DNA from: an uncultured Lysobacteraceae bacterium | GTDB lineage: Bacteria; Pseudomonadota; Gammaproteobacteria; Xanthomonadales; Rhodanobacteraceae | Assembly (NCBI GenBank): GCA_946482585.1 | Contig: CAMLSI010000242.1 | Span: forward strand, 1 to 7,883 | Length of the DNA stretch: 7,883 bases | Reading direction: 5' to 3' | In this document: positions 6,837 to 7,883 of the stretch, piece after piece | Position numbering within the stretch: position 1 is the first letter of the stretch | Layout of the letters: the number at the start of each line of letters is the position of its first letter | Made by a program: the position numbers and the translations under genes | Notes under the pieces: generated by a model | Told to the model about the DNA's origin: nothing | Databases searched by the model: none | What the model saw: only the letters and a program-made list of their open reading frames with translations

Positions 6837-6860
6837 CGCGGCGGACATTCGTCCGCCGCG
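6837..6860 (+). other. Perfect 10-bp hairpin between cupredoxin and cytochrome genes
   Basis: Bases 6837-6846 are exactly complementary to 6851-6860 around an ATTC tetraloop, giving a very stable GC-rich stem that starts 10 nt after the cupredoxin stop. There is no U-tract, so it is unlikely to be a standard intrinsic terminator. It may act as a 3' stability element for the cupredoxin message. The ribosome binding site of the next gene (TGGAG, 6861-6865) begins at the base of the stem, so folding may also limit downstream translation. Confidence 0.75.
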
Positions 6861-6872
6861 TGGAGCCTTGCG

Positions 6873-7532
6873 ATGAAACGCCTTCATGCGATCGCGCTGC
6901 TGCTGGTCTCGCCGTTCGCGGCGGCCGGCGATTTCGTCGACCTGCGCGACGCGCCCGCGATCCGTGGCGATGCCGCGGCCGGTGCGGCGAAAGTCGTCGT
7001 CTGCGTCGCGTGCCACGGACCGTCCGGCAATTCCGTGGTGCCCGCATTCCCGGCGCTGGCCGGGCAGCATGCGGGCTATCTCTACCAGAACCTCGTCGGC
7101 TTCCGCCGGCGCGCCGATCCGGCATCGCCGATGACGGCGCAAGTGCAGTCGCTGACCGACGGCGACCTGCGCGACATCGCCGCGTACTTCGCCGCGCAAT
7201 CGCGTACCGTGCCGGCAGTGGCTGCGCGCGCGGACGCCCCCGGCGCGCGCTTGTTCCGCGACGGCGATCCCGCGCGCGGCATCGTGCCCTGCCAGGGTTG
7301 CCACGGTGCCGACGCACGCGGACACCCGCATCGCGCGGACGCTCCGCGGTACGACTATTACCCTGCGCTCGCGGCGCAGCAGTCCGAATATCTCGCCGCG
7401 CAGCTGCGCGACTACCGTGACGGAGAGCCCGCCGACACGAGCAATGCGCGCATCATGCAAGGCGTCGCGCACAATCTCGACGACGCGGCGATCGCCGAGC
7501 TCGCCGCATGGCTTGCGGCAATGCCGCGCTGA
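6873..7532 (+). CDS. Di-heme cytochrome c4-like periplasmic protein
   Basis: A 219-residue exported cytochrome with two class-I cytochrome c domains in tandem. A signal peptide spans about 1-18 (ending FAAAG). The heme motifs are CVACH (44-48) and CQGCH (140-144). Each domain has a plausible distal Met ligand, Met87 in ASPMTAQ and Met195 in ARIMQGVAHNL, followed by the LxDxDLxDIAAYFA-type C-terminal helix (about 94-108 and 202-216). Size, order and the paired Met sites fit cytochrome c4, which usually passes electrons to terminal oxidases in Gamma- and Betaproteobacteria. ATG 6873 is chosen because TGGAG at 6861-6865 sits 7 nt upstream and the signal peptide begins there. Lying between a cupredoxin and a HiPIP in an electron-conduit operon, it could link the outer-membrane wire to an oxidase; this is inference. 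Confidence 0.93.
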   Translation: MKRLHAIALLLVSPFAAAGDFVDLRDAPAIRGDAAAGAAKVVVCVACHGPSGNSVVPAFPALAGQHAGYLYQNLVGFRRRADPASPMTAQVQSLTDGDLRDIAAYFAAQSRTVPAVAARADAPGARLFRDGDPARGIVPCQGCHGADARGHPHRADAPRYDYYPALAAQQSEYLAAQLRDYRDGEPADTSNARIMQGVAHNLDDAAIAELAAWLAAMPR

Positions 7533-7554
7533 ATCCTGAAACCGGAGACTACCC

Positions 7555-7883
7555 ATGAAGACCCCAGGCAATACTCCGCCCGACGTTCCGACCGTGGCCG
7601 CGCGCCGCCGGTTTCTCGCGGCCGTCGCCGCGGCCGGCGCTGCGATCGCACTGCCGGCCGCCGCTGATACGTCACCGCTGTCGGAATCCGATCCGACCGC
7701 GCAGGCGCTCGGCTACAAAGCCGACGGCAGCCAGGTCGACGCTGCCAAGTTCCCGAAACACACGGCGCAGCAACAATGCGCCAATTGCAATTTTTTCCAG
7801 GGCAACGGCGCCAGCGGCCCGTGCCAGTTGTTTCCGGGCAAGTCGGTCAGCGCGAAGGGCTGGTGTTCGGCGTACGCGGCGAA
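7555..7883 (+). CDS. High-potential iron-sulfur protein (HiPIP), Tat-exported, 3' end cut by window
   Basis: The 109 codons visible encode nearly the whole protein, and judged by family length only a few residues are missing. The N-terminus carries a twin-arginine signal (ARRRFLAAV, 16-24, then an Ala-rich core ending LPAAA), as expected for a protein exported with its cofactor already folded in. The mature part has the four cluster ligands C75, C78, C90 and C104 in the HiPIP arrangement CANCNFFQG...GPCQLFPG...GWCSAY, which binds one [4Fe-4S] cluster cycling 3+/2+. HiPIPs are soluble high-potential carriers in the periplasm. PioC, the partner of PioAB in phototrophic Fe(II) oxidation, belongs to this family. 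GGAG at 7544-7547 is 7 nt before the ATG, and the gene starts 22 nt after the cytochrome stop, so it is in the same operon. Confidence 0.95.
   Translation, partial: MKTPGNTPPDVPTVAARRRFLAAVAAAGAAIALPAAADTSPLSESDPTAQALGYKADGSQVDAAKFPKHTAQQQCANCNFFQGNGASGPCQLFPGKSVSAKGWCSAYAA

Overview
The window is a dense, single-strand (+) gene block from a very GC-rich proteobacterium. High-potential iron-sulfur protein, cytochrome c4 and a short MtrA-type decaheme cytochrome together suggest a Gammaproteobacterium, or possibly a Betaproteobacterium; this is inference, because no phylogenetic marker gene is present. Eight genes are visible with almost no spacing, and the last one is cut by the window end. 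No gene lies on the minus strand, and there is no RNA gene, mobile element, CRISPR array or gene-free stretch over 300 bases.

Region 1 (about 1-2712) is a regulatory module. It holds an ECF-type sigma factor, an overlapping zinc-finger anti-sigma factor with one membrane span, and a secreted subtilisin-family (S8) protease. The periplasmic end of the anti-sigma factor resembles the propeptide-like domain at the N-terminus of the protease next door. The protease keeps its Asp/His/Ser triad but appears to lack the usual oxyanion-hole Asn.

Region 2 (2715-6347) is an outer-membrane electron conduit. It consists of a ten-heme periplasmic cytochrome (MtrA/DmsE/MtoA type, exactly ten CXXCH motifs) and an 851-residue MtrB/PioB-type beta-barrel. 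The cytochrome starts 2 nt after the protease stop, so regulator and conduit appear to form one transcription unit.

Region 3 (6428-7883) encodes three small exported electron carriers with three different redox centres: a type-1 copper cupredoxin, a di-heme cytochrome c4-like protein, and a Tat-exported HiPIP (PioC-like, lacking only its last residues). The cupredoxin has an unusually strong ribosome binding site. It is flanked by hairpins, including a perfect 10-bp stem immediately downstream.

Taken together, this looks like an extracellular electron transfer locus related to pioABC/mtoAB. Because the soluble partners are high-potential families, electron uptake, for example Fe(II) oxidation, is more likely than metal reduction. 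No MtrC/OmcA-type surface cytochrome and no CymA-type quinol oxidase is visible here. The unusual points are the coupling to a sigma/anti-sigma/protease switch and the trio of alternative carriers.
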